From Heterodera schachtii (Eukaryota > Nematoda > Chromadorea > Rhabditida > Heteroderidae), in the NCBI GenBank assembly GCA_023374025.1, contig SIJG01000006.1:457535-521534 (forward strand): DNA of 64,000 nucleotides. Direction: 5' to 3'. Shown here in pieces: positions 41,461-54,529 of the stretch (position 1 is its first letter; the number at the start of each line of letters is the position of its first letter). Below the pieces are notes generated by a model. The model saw only the letters and a list, made by a program, of their open reading frames with translations. It had not been told where the DNA came from and did not search any database. The position numbers and the translations under genes are program-made.

Positions 41461-44400
41461 GAGATAAAATTAAATATGCATAAAAGATATAATAAATAAA
41501 TAAAAAATAAATGATTTGAAACAGCACATAGAAAATTTTTAAAATTGATTGATTAAATTTAAAGAATACATAGTAATAAAAAAGCGATAAAAATACAAAT
41601 AACAAATAAAATTTATTAGCTATTCAATAAATATTTATATGAATTATGTTAGAAAAAATTACCGGTAAAAAAGTAAATAAATACATATGATTTTGATATA
41701 TAAAATTCATCATGCGAATGGCAACATCTCTTGAAGTTGTACGGAGATCAGGACGCTTATTAAAAAGAAAATATTTAAAATTATACATTTATATACATAA
41801 ATTACTTTAAATTATTAAATATAACAATTATAGGAATATAAAAACCATTAAAGATTTAAAATTGGTAAAATTATTGAAAAAAATAAATGAATAAATAAAT
41901 TGAAAAATAATTTCTAGGACAAAATATAAATTTTATAATATAGCAGCAAGCGATCTAGTAAAATATTAACAAAAATTTATAAGACGAAAATATCATTTAT
42001 AAGCATGTTGACATAATTTGAATTAATTAAAATGAAAAAGAATTTTTTTTTATATATTGCAAAAAATAAAGAGAATAAGTTACGAAATTATTTCAAAAAT
42101 TGAATTTTAAAATAATATTTAAATTGAAAATATTAAATTTTTTTTTGTCTTAAGTCTAATAAATTGTTTTATAACATTAAATACCCAAAATAATTATTGC
42201 TACTATATTTTGCAAACAAATTAAAAGCCTAATTTAAAATATTATCTACAAATCATTGACAAGCTTTAAATAAATCACAGGCAACTTATGAAAGAATGCT
42301 CGCTCTTGTACCCGAGAATTAAAGAAAATGATTTTTTCCTTTTTGAATTTATGAAATATTAATATGATTTTTAAACAATAATTGTTTTTGTTGAATTAAA
42401 AAAGAATATTTAAAAACAAATGTTTTGTTGTAAATAAAATTAGCTGGAAGATATTTTAATAATTGAGAAAATGCGAGGAACTTAAAAATCAAATCAATAT
42501 CCAGAAAATAAGAATTGAGTAAAAAAAATGTAAAAAATTATAAAAGAACAACTTATTCATAAAACACCATTTAAAATATGAATGAATTTCTCAAATAAAT
42601 TAATAACTTTAAAATTATTTTTTATTTAAAATTAAAAACAAAGAAAAAATGCAATTACAAATAATTTTCTTTTCAAAAAACGAAACGTCAAAAATATAAA
42701 ATTTCTAATTCAAAATATAAAAGATAATATTTCTGCAAGTGATTATATTTATTAATATATTGTTTCATTAAATAGCCTGATCATTAATGAGTTGCAAATA
42801 CTGATGGATAACAAGTTATTTCACAAAAATATTTAAATTATAAAAATTATGTCATTAAGAAAATGACAAGCCATAGATGAAGACAACCATCGACTTCTTT
42901 CCATTAGAATATTTGGTATTTTTTTTTATTATCAAAAGACAAATTATTAAAAAATAATAATTTTAAGTCAAATTGTTGATGAATAAAGCCTGGAAAAATT
43001 ATATAATTAATAAATAAAATAAAATTAATTTTGAAACAACAAACTTTCGAATGAAAACAAAAAAAGTAACAAATTAATTAATGTAAAAGCTTGGCTTGAT
43101 AAAAAAAACTACCGCAATATATTTTATTTTTTTCGTTTAAAGTTCTATCTTGAAGTAAAAATAGAAAGATGAATTTTGTGCAACTAAATTTTTAAAAGTA
43201 ATAGTGAGGGCAAAGATGTTCAAGAATACACTGAACTCTACAAGAATTAACGGCCTAATTTAAAACCTGATATTTGATATATAAAATATAAATTTACCCA
43301 TAAAATAAATAACACATCATTAAAATTTGTCTAATTATTTAATTGTAGATAAAAAGATAAAACAATCCATTAAATATAGTTTATTAATAAAAATAAATTC
43401 GAATTCATAAATGAATCTTATAAAAAGACAAATAAATTTTGTTTCAAGATAAATAATAAATATATTCCAAAATTTTGATCAAAAACCAAAACAAAATCAA
43501 AATAATTATATTATCATGAAGTAATAAATCTATAAAAGTAGAAATTAAAAAATTTATTATGTGAATAAAAATCTTTGTTTTCATACAAATAAAAGCAATT
43601 ATTCTGAAACCATCACGATTACTTTAATTGAAATATTTAAATATATTAAAATTTAATTAAATTTCAAAATAATATAAGGGACGTGGACTTTGCTCGATAT
43701 TATAATGAAAAATTTATAAAATTCTTAACATAATGACAATTAAATAATTGGAAATTTAAATCATTTTTAAAATATTATTTAATGAATTATTCGATTTAAA
43801 CATACAAAAACCTAAATAAAAATATATTTATAAAAAGAATGAATGAATGTTTTTGGAGCAAATCAAAATAAAGCATAGTTGAATTTTGCATTTAATAAAA
43901 AGTTTTCTATAAAAATATATTTAATAAATATTGATACAATATAATTAAATTTATTAATGTTATTAAATATTAATATTAATAAACCAAAACTTACAAATTA
44001 GCAAAACAATCATCAATATTAAATATATCATATGACCAATATTTCAAATAAGAATCAGAAAGATCAAATAAAAAAGTAAAACTATCAAGCTTTTTATTCA
44101 AAAATGGCGAAAGGACAATAAATCTAGCCACAGCAAAAGAAGTTATTGAATTAAATGAAATATTTTAAAGAAATTTAGGCATTCAAATTATTTTGGTATT
44201 ATTAATTTCGTTACATGAAAAATAAATAAATAAAAAAAAAACATTTTTTGCACTTCATAACATATTATTATCGTTTATGTATTTAATATGATAAATAAAG
44301 GTTAATATAAATTTTTCATACAAAAATAAATAAATATTTCTTAAAAATGATTTATTTTAAATGAAGAAAGTTAATAATTTTAAAAATAAATTAAAAATTA

Positions 44401-44580
44401 TAATGCTTCTATTCTGTGTTATTTCGATCACTCTAAAGTGAAGAACCAATAAAAATGTGGATTGAATCATTACTGGACATGGAGTTTATTAAAAGCACTT
44501 CCATTAAGAAAAAATTATTGAAAATTTAAAGAAAAACCAATCTAATATCTTTTAAATAATTCTAATTAGCCACAAAACAC

Positions 44581-44825
44581 TATTAAGAGCCTGAAAATAT
44601 ATTGAATAAATACGAAAAAAAAACTAAAGAAAATATCAAAACAATATTAAGAGCCTGAAAATATATTGAATAAATACGAAAAAAAAAACTAAAGAAAATA
44701 TCAAAACAATATTAAGAGCCTGAAAATATATTGAATAAATACGAAAAAAAACTAATTAAAATATCAAAACAATATTAAGAGCCTGAAAATATATTGAATA
44801 AATACGAAAAAATACTAAAGTAAAT
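44581..44825 (+). repeat. Tandem repeat, four copies of about 64 bp
   Basis: The unit starts TATTAAGAGCCTGAAAATAT and continues ATTGAATAAATACGAAAAAA. Copies begin at 44,581, 44,645, 44,710 and 44,773 and differ mainly in the length of the A-run and a few bases. The inverted counterpart at 57,750-57,860 has a single unit, so the array expanded only in the left arm. Confidence 0.85.
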
Positions 44826-45439
44826 AAGATTAAATTATTGAAACCTAAGTTCACACAAAAATGCTAGGTAATTAATTTAATTAATCAAATAAAAACATTG
44901 CTTAAAAAGAAATTCCAAAAATAATATTTATTATTCTTATGAAAATAAATGAAAAAAACTAAAGTTCACTCATCCTTATTTTAATCCTAAACCAGAGGAC
45001 CTTCAATTTTTCTTCATCTTAATATCATTTAACAGAATGTGTTAAATATGATTCAAGAAGCAAAAATTTTAAAAATTAAATAAGTTCTACTAAATATGCT
45101 TACAATTAAATGATAAAATTATTTTTTTTTAAAGTTAAAAGAAACATTATTAGTCGATGCTTTTATTTTATTATGTTTTTATAATAATACAATTGTTTTC
45201 TATTTAAAATTTAAAATAAAACGCAACCCAAAATAAATAAAAAATTAATTCAATTTTATATATGTTATTTGGAGTTTTCAAATATGAAAACTGAGAAAGA
45301 TACTGTAATATAAATCAATTGGCTGGGACTCGATAGGAGACATATAAGGGCTCGAGAACATTTTGATAATTTAAAAATAATTATAAAACACAAAAAATAA
45401 AAAATATAAATGACAATTAAAAATCAACAAATTAAAATA

Positions 45440-46350
45440 CAAACCCAAAGATTAATCCACATATAAATTGCATGTATATATTTATTTAATAAATGCTCAT
45501 ACAATAACATAATTACCCTTCCAAGCTTATAAAATAGTTAATAAAACGAATATTAAACAAGGAAAAGTCTTACTACTATTATAGTAAAATTTATTATTAT
45601 AGAATAATTGTTTAGAATTAATTATGAAATTAAAGACATTATGAATAATAAAAGAAAATACGAATTGGTAAATTAAATAAAAAAAATGTATCTAATACTG
45701 CTGCTGCTGTGACGCATGAGTGCTCTCGAACTTGGTTTAAGCTTTAAAAGGAATAATAATTTACTCAATAATAAAACAAATTATTTCGAAATAAATCTAA
45801 GCAATTGTAAAGTTTGACAAAATTACAAAAAACAAAAACTTTTTTTAAATGAAGATTGAATAAATAAAAATAAATGGTCCAAAATAGCAATCATTGTTCG
45901 AGACGAAAGCATTTTTTAAATATAATTAAGAAGAATAAAATTATGTGCATTAAAGATGTGACTAAAATAATTACTACAAAATAAAAAATAAATTATGAAA
46001 TTTAAAAGAAATATTAGCATTTAAAAATGAGAAAATAAAAAAGAATAGAAAATTTCCGAAGAGGGCCCATTACTGGATGGATTTGCTTGGTAATAGTTTT
46101 GTAATTTTACTGTTATAAAACAATTTAAAGAAATAAAGAAGAATGATTTCGAGATTGACCTCAGACAAAACTGAAGTACAATCAGCGAGTACGATAATTG
46201 AAAAATTATTAAAAATATTGTAAAAGAAATGTAAAATTAATTTATTAATTATCTTATAAGACAACAAATTAATTTTTAATTTATTTACAGTTCATTATTA
46301 AATTTAAATATTTACAGAAACTTTAGTATAAAATTTATCTCTTACTTAAT
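45440..46350 (+). repeat. Direct repeat unit 2b (partner 30,381-31,310)
   Basis: Closely matching copy of 30,381-31,310. Small differences include CTGCTGCTGCTGTGACGCAT here against CTACTGCTACTGTTACGCAT there. A block around 31,090-31,150 in unit 2a is missing here. Confidence 0.75.
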
Positions 46351-47395
46351 ATTTCAAGAGGAAATGTTTTAAGGTAATTTTGCACTCGACAAGAGTTGAA
46401 AGGATAATTATTTTAATTTACAACAAATAGTTTAAAGATAAAAAACAAAAAATAATAATTAAAGGATAAAAGAAAATTGATGCGAAACATCGTTCAAAAA
46501 GTGTATACCTTGACGAGAGATCCACACGAGATTTAAAAATTTGTAAATAATCAAATGGCATTTAATAGAATAAATAAAAACAATTATTTAAAAATTGAAT
46601 AAATAATACTCAATTTTCCGTTGAAATGGAATTTAAAATTAAAACCAAATTTTTATTATAATCTATCAAAACAAAAAGACCTAAAATATCTATTTATAGT
46701 TTATAAGTTTTATTTAAAAAAAAACAACTAAAATTATCAATAATTATAATACTGAACTTAAAAAAAATTAAATTTATAAGCAATTTACAGCAAACAAAAT
46801 TGAATTTGCAAAAAAATACCAAAAATTTTGTATATTATGAGTTAGTTTAAATGGAGAAGGTTACATTTTTATAAACAAAAGATTTTATAATTTTAAAAAA
46901 GGCAATTTAAAGAAAATAAAAAATTTATTGAAAAAAGTTATAAAATGCTTAATTATAAATGAAGAAATTTATTAAATTGCAATAAATTTATCGTTAATTG
47001 TATTTTTATCGCTTTTTCATTACTATGTTTTGTTTATATATCTTAAGGTTGATAGCTAAAATTTATTTTTAATTAATTAAATTTTCAAATAAAATATTCT
47101 TGTTTTCTTTTTAAATTCTGATTATTAATTAATCATTTTAGTAGAATATTTTTTAACATACTTTTAAACTAATTTTTCAATTATTTTAAAATCGTTTTTC
47201 CTTAATTACAGGAAACTTTCTTTAATTGAATAAAAAATATTTGTTTAATTATTTGGAGTTTTTAGATTTATTTTTCGATTAACTGTTTTTTCATTATTTT
47301 GATGAATTATTGTTTATTCAATTTTTTACAGCTTTTTTTTTGCTATAACCGTTCTTGTTAAAATTAGAAATATATTTAATTTTATATAAAATTTA

Positions 47396-47993
47396 CCCCT
47401 CTCCAATTAATTTACATTTAAAGTACTTGATTTTGTTCGTTTGGTTGTAAATTTTTTTAATTAAAATTATAAATGATTAAATAAATATAGTTGAAAAAAC
47501 TTAGTATTGTTCTTAATTAAGACTAATAATTTGAATAAAAAATTAAATACTTAAGAATTGAAAAAATATTTTTAGGGCAAATTAATTTACATATTTAATT
47601 TTTAACGTAATTAGTTCGTCAATTAGATTTTAATAGATTCGTACGATGAATCAAATACTATATATCAACTTGAAGAATGGTTGTTCAAAAAATATTGGAA
47701 ATTGAAATTTTCTTCAAGTTGATAAATAGTATTTGATTCATCGTAACGAATCTATTAAAATCTAATTGACGAACTAATTACGTTAAAAATTAAATATGTA
47801 AATTAATTTGCCCTAAAAATATTTTTTCAATTCTTAAGTATTTAATTTTTTATTCAAATTATTAGTCTTAATTAAGAACAATACTAAGTTTTTTCAACTA
47901 TATTTATTTAATCATTTATAATTTTAATTAAAAAAAATTTACAACCAAACGAACAAAATCAAGTACTTTAAATGTAAATTAATTGGAGAGGGG
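47396..47993. repeat. Near-perfect palindrome, arms of about 283 bp, 32-bp spacer
   Basis: The left arm (47,396-47,677, starting CCCCTCTCCAATTAATTTAC and ending CAACTTGAAGAA) and the right arm (47,710-47,993, starting TTCTTCAAGTTG and ending GGAGAGGGG) pair with only a few mismatches. The spacer is 47,678-47,709. A diverged version of one arm lies at 40,540-40,930. Arm identity is far higher than between the larger arms around it, which suggests recent formation or ongoing conversion. It could extrude as a cruciform. Confidence 0.9.
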
Positions 47994-47999
47994 TTTTGA

Positions 48000-48900
48000 C
48001 ATAATCTTTGAAAGAAAAATTTTTCATAATTTTATAATTATATCATTTTAAAAAATTTAATGAAGCATTTATCTTAGTTTAATTTTTGTATTTGTATTTG
48101 TATATTATATTTTTACCCATTCAACGACGTATTATAAGTCCTTTGCATTTAGATACTATGCCAGCAATTCCATCTTATTTATTCCAAATTTTAAAATTTA
48201 GATTTTATTTTATATAATTTTTTTAATATTTTTAATCAAAAATTCCTCATGGCTCTTTATCTTTATCAGCATGTTTTTATTATGGGAATTGTTTGTTTAT
48301 TTCATCCATTCATTCTGTCCTTAAAACAATTTTCAATGAATTAATTAAGAGATTTTAATTATTCGCATTGGATTTTTATTAATAATTATGAAATTCTACC
48401 ACTGATTAACTGGAAAATATTTTTATTTATAATAATTATCATTATTAATGTAGGAAATTAGAATATAATCCATTTGTATTGAAGAAACTATGGAAAGAAT
48501 AAAATTTAACAAATTTATTTTTAAATCATAATAAATATTTTTCTATAACATAATTACTTTACGGATTTTTTTGCAAAAACAATATTAGTTTTGAGAGTCT
48601 GGAATGTCATTATCATAAATTAAAGTATTGTGAATTTATTCCTTTATCTGAAGGCTAATTTGATTTTTCTGATCAACAGCAATCGCTCTTTCGTCATATA
48701 TTACATTCCGCTCAATTGAAAAACTTTTATTAAGTAGTTAAATTAATAAATTACATAATTATATTATTGTATTTTTATTAGGTCTTTTTAATTTGTGTTA
48801 TTCGATTCTGTATTTTATATTTTATGATCATTTTAAATTTTGGATCTTTACTTGCTGTGGTTCAAATTGTAAGACCCATTTATTTTCCAACCATTTTTTT
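48000..48900 (-). repeat. Inverted copy of 39,580-40,440
   Basis: Read on the minus strand it follows the left arm through several anchors: AAGATTATGTCAAAAC, CCAATGCGAATAATTAAAA, CAGACTCTCAAAACTAATAT, and GACCTAATAAAAATAC. Identity looks moderate with many small indels. The 215-bp insert at 39,360 in the left arm is not present. Confidence 0.65.
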
Positions 48901-49523
48901 TATTGTTGAGCGATAAAAATATATTAACAAAAATATTCTTTCCTTTTTGTGCACAAATAAATAATTATATTTTTTATTATTTTATAATTTATACGAAATA
49001 ATTCATATAAATAAAAAACATTCTTTTTTATTACCTCGTTACTCCTCGTCTTAGTTTGTCAATAGCTACTCTAATTCTTTGATTATTTATTTACCAAACA
49101 ATTAATGTATTAACTATATTATAAAACTCGAAAATATGGACAAAAAATTTTCATAAACCCATTTCGGTCAGAAAGAAAAAATCATTTTAATAGATAAAGT
49201 ATAGAATTTGATAATTGTGGCTTCCTATTTCTTTTTACTAAAAAAATTGAATTTATTAGAAAAAAGCAAAATTTAGTAAATTTTTACAAGAAATTAATTT
49301 TACACGCATTTTGCTGATGAAGCAAAAGTTTTCAATTTTAGGGCGTATTTTCCAAAAATTTTCCATCTTTATGGGTGTATTTTTTGAATTTTTTGTGAAA
49401 ATGCAGAAATATGGATGTCAAATATGGAAATATGGAAATCCATACAAATTCGGTACCTAATTATTAATGAACGAGAGCTTTCTTATATGCATATTTTATT
49501 TTATGCACATTTCTATTCATCAA

Positions 49524-49618
49524 TAGGGCTGCAAATTATATGGACTAAAAAACGCTAAATTGGACAAAAAAAAGCCCGAAACATAGACTAAAAAGGCAAA
49601 AATCATATATGGCAAATA
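49524..49618 (-). mobile_element. Fragment of the TAGGGTT / AGTCCATATTT element
   Basis: TAGGGCTGCAAATTATATGG followed by ACTAAAAAACGC is the inverted end of the element at 19,964-20,726. It stops near 49,618, exactly where a coding-like frame begins. Confidence 0.5.
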
Positions 49619-49726
49619 TTTCTTATCATTATATATTTACGTATAATAATAATTTAACTATAGGTTTAGGAATAGGCATGCCGTTCGCAATTCCCATCAA
49701 CAAAGATATGAAATATAGCAAACTAT
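49607..49726 (+). CDS. Coding-like island with IGMP...NKDMKY, right copy
   Basis: From an ATG at 49,607 the frame reads 39 codons, including NNNLTIGLGIGMPFAIPIN and KDMKYSKL, then stops. The start overlaps the edge of a transposon fragment, so the first codons are probably not native. The IGMP..I..NKDMKY part is conserved with the left-arm copy at 41,402-41,460 in the matching orientation. It is the clearest case here of amino-acid conservation between arms. Confidence 0.3.
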
Positions 49727-52700
49727 AGACAATGTTTAATTTATATTTAAAAATTGAACGCAATTTATCGTGATGAAAATTCAAAATTTTTATTAAGTTG
49801 ATTAAATAACTATATTTTTTGGCTTTGAATCATTTCAGTTTATGTGCATAAGAAACAACAAATGTTAGATTATAATGAATATAAATTAATTTACAAATTT
49901 ATAAATGCTAAAGTTTTTCCGTACGTTTTGTATATTTATTATTAATTTTGTTTATTGTTGTCCATACAACATTCGATTTATTTGTAACAACTTTATAAAA
50001 ACAATAATTCTCTTCTTTTGACAATTGATTTTTTAGAATAAAAATTTGACGTCAACTTATCGAACTTCTCTTATTAGGATGTTTGTTGATTTATTTTTTG
50101 CTTTTTATTGAATATAAATATGTTTTATAAATTCTTGGTTTTTATGCTCAAATTCTTTAAATTGTGAAAAATATATTTTAGTTTATTTATTTTTTAATAT
50201 TGTTGGTAAATACATTTTTTGTAATTTTGTTTAATTAATCTGGTTAAATATTTATGGATATTTATTTTAAGTACAAATATTTAAATTTATCTTGGATTCA
50301 ATAATATAATTTTCTATTTTCTTACACTGCCATTTTGTGTTGTTGTTATCAACAATACGAAAAATGAAAATTTATTTATTTTAAAATTGTGAAGGCCGCT
50401 GGCAACCAATGATAGGTTGCTCCATTTGCCTTATTTTTGCGACAAGATTTATTCTTTTGATTGCGGATTTTCTTTATTAAATTCTTTTGCATTCATTTCT
50501 TAAATTTTAATTTCATTATTTAAATATAAATTTGTTAGTTGTTTTTATCTTTTCTTAGTCTTAAATTTTCTTTGAATATTTAAATTAAAGATTTTAGCGA
50601 TATGGTCGCATAAAATATTTTACTAATAATTATTTGTATGTTTTTGAATAAATACTAAATTATTAGTCGCCCCATTATATGTTATTTTCTTTTTACAATA
50701 AATTGTCTATGTGCATATTCCGTAATTGTTTATTGGGTTTAAAATATGAAAATTTAATAAATATATTTTCATTTATTATTTTAATTTTAAAAATGTTTGT
50801 TGTTTTTATCCAATTCTTTATCTCAAATTTAATAATGAATTTTTTCTTGAGTTAAATTATTAAGACATAATTTTATGTGTTTATTAATGATGCAACTTCC
50901 TGAGCTTATAATTCCTTTATAAAGTCGATAATTTAAATTTTTATTTCATTTGATAAGCAAGATAAACATTTAATCAATTTATTTAAGATCTAGTTTATTC
51001 TTTTAAAATTAATATTTGCATGTTTTATTATAAAGTCAATAAGCATTCATTAATTATTTTTAGAATAATATTTGATCATAATTTTAAAATAATTCTTCAA
51101 TTAGTTAAAATGTCGTTTTTCCTTATAACAGAAAATTTTAATTAGTTGAATAAAATTTTTAAAAGTATAAAAAATAAAATAAATTTTCAAAAAAAAATAA
51201 CTGGATTCTCAAACCCAGGTTTTTTTAGAAATTAATTTTTTTTAAATTAGAAAAATAAAATTTCAATGCTGTGAATTTCTTATCAAATTTTAATATTTTA
51301 TCATTTTAATTAAATTTGTTAACATTATTAAATGATTAAGCAAATATTCTTTTGATAATTTTTGTATTTTAAATCCCTAAATAGTTAACTAAAATAATGA
51401 ACAGTGACAAAAAGTGTGAAATAGTGACGAATAGTGACATAATTTTCAGCCAAAAATTGAGCAAAAAAATTTAATTCACTGATTGTAGTTGCAAATGAGG
51501 TGCATTTCCTTCGAACTATTTCCTTAGTAAATACCAACATTTTTAAACCAAAAATTTTGTCAAGAAAAAATTGTGGGGAAGAATTTTTAAGAAAATTTTT
51601 GAATTCGTAGTGGTATTTTTTGAAAAAAAAAATTTAGGTCACTTAAGGGTGCAATAAAGTGATCATTTATCAATAAATAAAGTTTAGTTCATTTATTTTC
51701 ATTTATCATCTTAATTATTTCAGGCTTTAAATTGCTATAAATTTAAAAGTATAACTATTATTTAAATATTTTTTATTAAAATTATATTTAATTTATTTCA
51801 GACAATTACTCGTAGGCTAATAATTAAATTACATATTTACATTATTGTATTTAATTAGGTTTTTTTAATTTGTGCTACTTTTTATGTTTTATTCATTTTT
51901 ACTTTATAATTGTTTTTTAAAGATTGTTTCTTGCAAATAACAATTTATTTATCCAATCAGTTTAATTTTTAGATTAAATACATATAAAATCTTATGGCTT
52001 TATTTTTTGATCTGTTTTTTAGTTTTTGTCAATAAAATTACCTTTATTCTCTTATTTTTTAAATATTTGTATATGGTTTTTTATTTTCTTATTTATTCTT
52101 ACATAATTTTTCAAATTTTATTAGTTTTTACAAAATAATTTTGTTGGATATTTTTCGATTTACCATTTATTTTTATATTATCTAGCTCTCTTCCTATCAA
52201 ATGTGTGTAATTAAATCAGTAAGTCAAAATGAATTAATTTCTAATCTTCATTTATTGTATGAACGGCAATTGTAAAACTATTTTTATTAAAAATCTGTTT
52301 GTGAGATTTATCCTTATTTTTATTTTAATTATCAATTTTAATTATTTTTAGGCTTACAATTAGTTATTTTGTTTTAATTTCATTAAAAAAATAATTTTAT
52401 TGCTTTGTTATAATTTCTTTTTTTATTATTCAAAGATTTAGTAATTGTTTTTTGGATTAAATAAATTAAAAACATTTTTTCAATATACTTTTCAGTAAAT
52501 GCTTCCCATTTATTCTTTTTTAATTATTTAACTGTATAGTTTTACATTTTTGCTATTTTTTAATATTTTTTTTAATTAAAAATTCATTCATTCATTATTA
52601 ACACAACTTTTTTTTATTTTCGATCTCTTTTTGATAAATTATATTTTTTAAATTAAATTTAAAATATTATGAAAATAAATGTTTATTTATGACACATCGG

Positions 52701-53149
52701 CGACTTTTGAAATAGGGTTGTATTTATAACTTTGTTAATTTAAACAAATAATTTTATAGATCCATTATTGACTACTATATATATAAAAATATAGTGGTTA
52801 AACCAATTTTTATAGATTAATCCGAATTTCATTTTATGTTTTTTAAAATATTTTTAAAATCTTCATTATGGTAAGAAGACTGATGACTAGAGACAGCATT
52901 TTGAGGCAAATGCCTTTTTTTTTCTGCGCACTAGTTTCGACATATTAAGCATAAATAACGCATTTTCCACTTGGTTTGAGGCTTCTACGTTGACTTTTAT
53001 TATGCCTTTTTTTTGCCTTTTTCGGGATTTTCGTGCCTTAAATGCCTTTTTTGGCATTTTGCCGTTTTGATGCCTTTTTGGCGTTTTTTCAGATTTTGGT
53101 GCCTTTTTTGGTCTTTTTTCCGGAAAATTCCATTAAAAATGGAATAAAA

Positions 53150-53250
53150 TCGGGAAAATACAGCCCTAAGAAATGACTTGAAAAATTTTCAGAAAATACA
53201 TCCCTAAGAATTGAAAAAATTTCAGAAAATATACCCGAAGAATTGAAAAA
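53150..53250. repeat. Short tandem motif AAAATACA.CCCTAAGAA
   Basis: The phrase GAAAATACA(G/T)CCCTAAGAA recurs at about 53,155 and 53,195 and, as ATATACCCGAAGAA, near 53,228. Single relatives occur near 6180 and 20,215. It lies in a repeat-rich insert (52,890-53,530) with many GCCTTTTT units (TTTTTTGCCTTTTTCGGGAT). Confidence 0.45.
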
Positions 53251-53537
53251 TTTTCTCAAAAATTGATCGCCAAAATTCATTTTTTTTTTGATAATAAATT
53301 TTAGGTTTAAAAATTTTCCTTATTCGAAAAAATTATTAAATGTTTAATAATCATTTAAATGACCAAAACTAAGTTTTAGTTAAGTTTTACGTGGCACCTT
53401 AAAAAACCTTAGAAAATATTTTTAATGCCCTTTTTCATGCCTTTTTCGGGATTTTCGTGCCTTTTCATGCCTTTTTTTCAATTTTTTGGTGCCTATTATA
53501 GTGCCCTTTTTCGCGATTTTTGTTTTACTTAAAAAAG

Positions 53538-54520
53538 TACAGTCACGGTCAAAAGTATTGGAGCAAAAATTTTTTTTTAAATCCGAGTTTCTCAAAAATT
53601 AATGGTGGCAAAAAAGTTTTAATTAAGTTAAAAGAAACTTCAACAAGTGCACTAATAAATATCAAGAAATTTCCCCTGTAACTCTCTTTGTTGACGAGAA
53701 AATCGGTCATGACCCAAACGACCCCCCTTTTTGGTGTGACAAAAATAATGGAGCAAAATGTTTATGCACTTATTTTTTTATTGATATAAAATTCTGAAAA
53801 AATTTATCTAAGCTAACTTTTGACGCTGATCAGAAAAGTCTTTTACACCAACTTGCTCAGATCACCCCTTCATGGTGATCTGAAAAGCCAAAAATGGCTT
53901 GAAATCTGGAAAATTTTCGAAAAAAATTCATAGGAGGTTGGGAAAATTTTTTTGAAAATTTGGATAGGGTTGCCAGAAAGAGCATAAAATTCTCTATCGA
54001 ATTGCCTTTTGGATGATGGGAAAATCAGTCATTTTTATGGTAGTCAATTTTGACACCCTCTCTCGCTCTGCGGGTATTCATCGTAGACTCACCATCCAAA
54101 AGACAATTTTATGAGAATTTTGTGCTCTTTCTCATAGGCCTACTCAAATTTTGCAGAAAAAGTTTTCCTAACCCCCTAGGAATTTTTTTCGAAAATTTCC
54201 CCGATTTGAAGCCATTTTTGGCTTTTCATATCACCATGAAGGGGTGATCTGATCAAGTTGGTGTAAAAGATTTTTCTGATCAGCGTCAAAAGTTCTTGGA
54301 ATTTTTTCAGAATTTTATCTCAATAAAAAATTGAGTTATAAGTGCATAAACATTTTGCTCCATTATTTTTGTCCCACCAAAAAGGGGGGTCGTTTGGGTC
54401 ATGACCGATTTTCTCGTCAACAACGATAATTACGGGGGCAATTTTTGGATGTTTGTTAGTGCAATAAATGACGTTACTGTTGGCCTAAATAAGACTTTTT
54501 ATTGTTTTTTTCTAAATTAA
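53538..54520. mobile_element. Palindromic Tc1/mariner-like foldback element
   Basis: The left end TACAGTCACGGTCAAAAGTA has Tc1/mariner character. Almost the whole element is a large inverted repeat about 54,030. For example GAAAATCGGTCATGACCCAA (53,698) pairs with TTGGGTCATGACCGATTTTC (54,396), and TCACCCCTTCATGGTGATCT pairs with ATCACCATGAAGGGGTGATC. The outermost part of the right arm is degraded, so that terminus is not recognisable. No transposase is present. A half copy lies at 8009-8525. Confidence 0.75.
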
Positions 54521-54529
54521 TTTTTATTT

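Larger units (their letters stand above)
25900..46980. other. A-rich left half of a strand-asymmetric repeat mosaic
   Basis: Over about 21 kb the plus strand is dominated by A (runs such as AAAATAAAAT), with far fewer T and very little G or C. No frame over 95 codons exists. Many internal segments are related. Direct repeats include 26,520-26,770 with 34,170-34,400, 28,190-28,260 with 32,640-32,730, 28,860-28,990 with 42,780-42,910, 30,381-31,310 with 45,440-46,350, and 35,435-35,760 with 39,880-40,200. Other segments recur inverted beyond 47 kb. The region also holds a hAT-like element, a 64-bp tandem array and several short coding-like islands. I infer a segmentally duplicated and decayed locus. 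Confidence 0.7.

Noticed and set aside
44581..44825. CRISPR-like array
   Set aside because: Units are contiguous tandem copies without unique spacers, in eukaryotic DNA.
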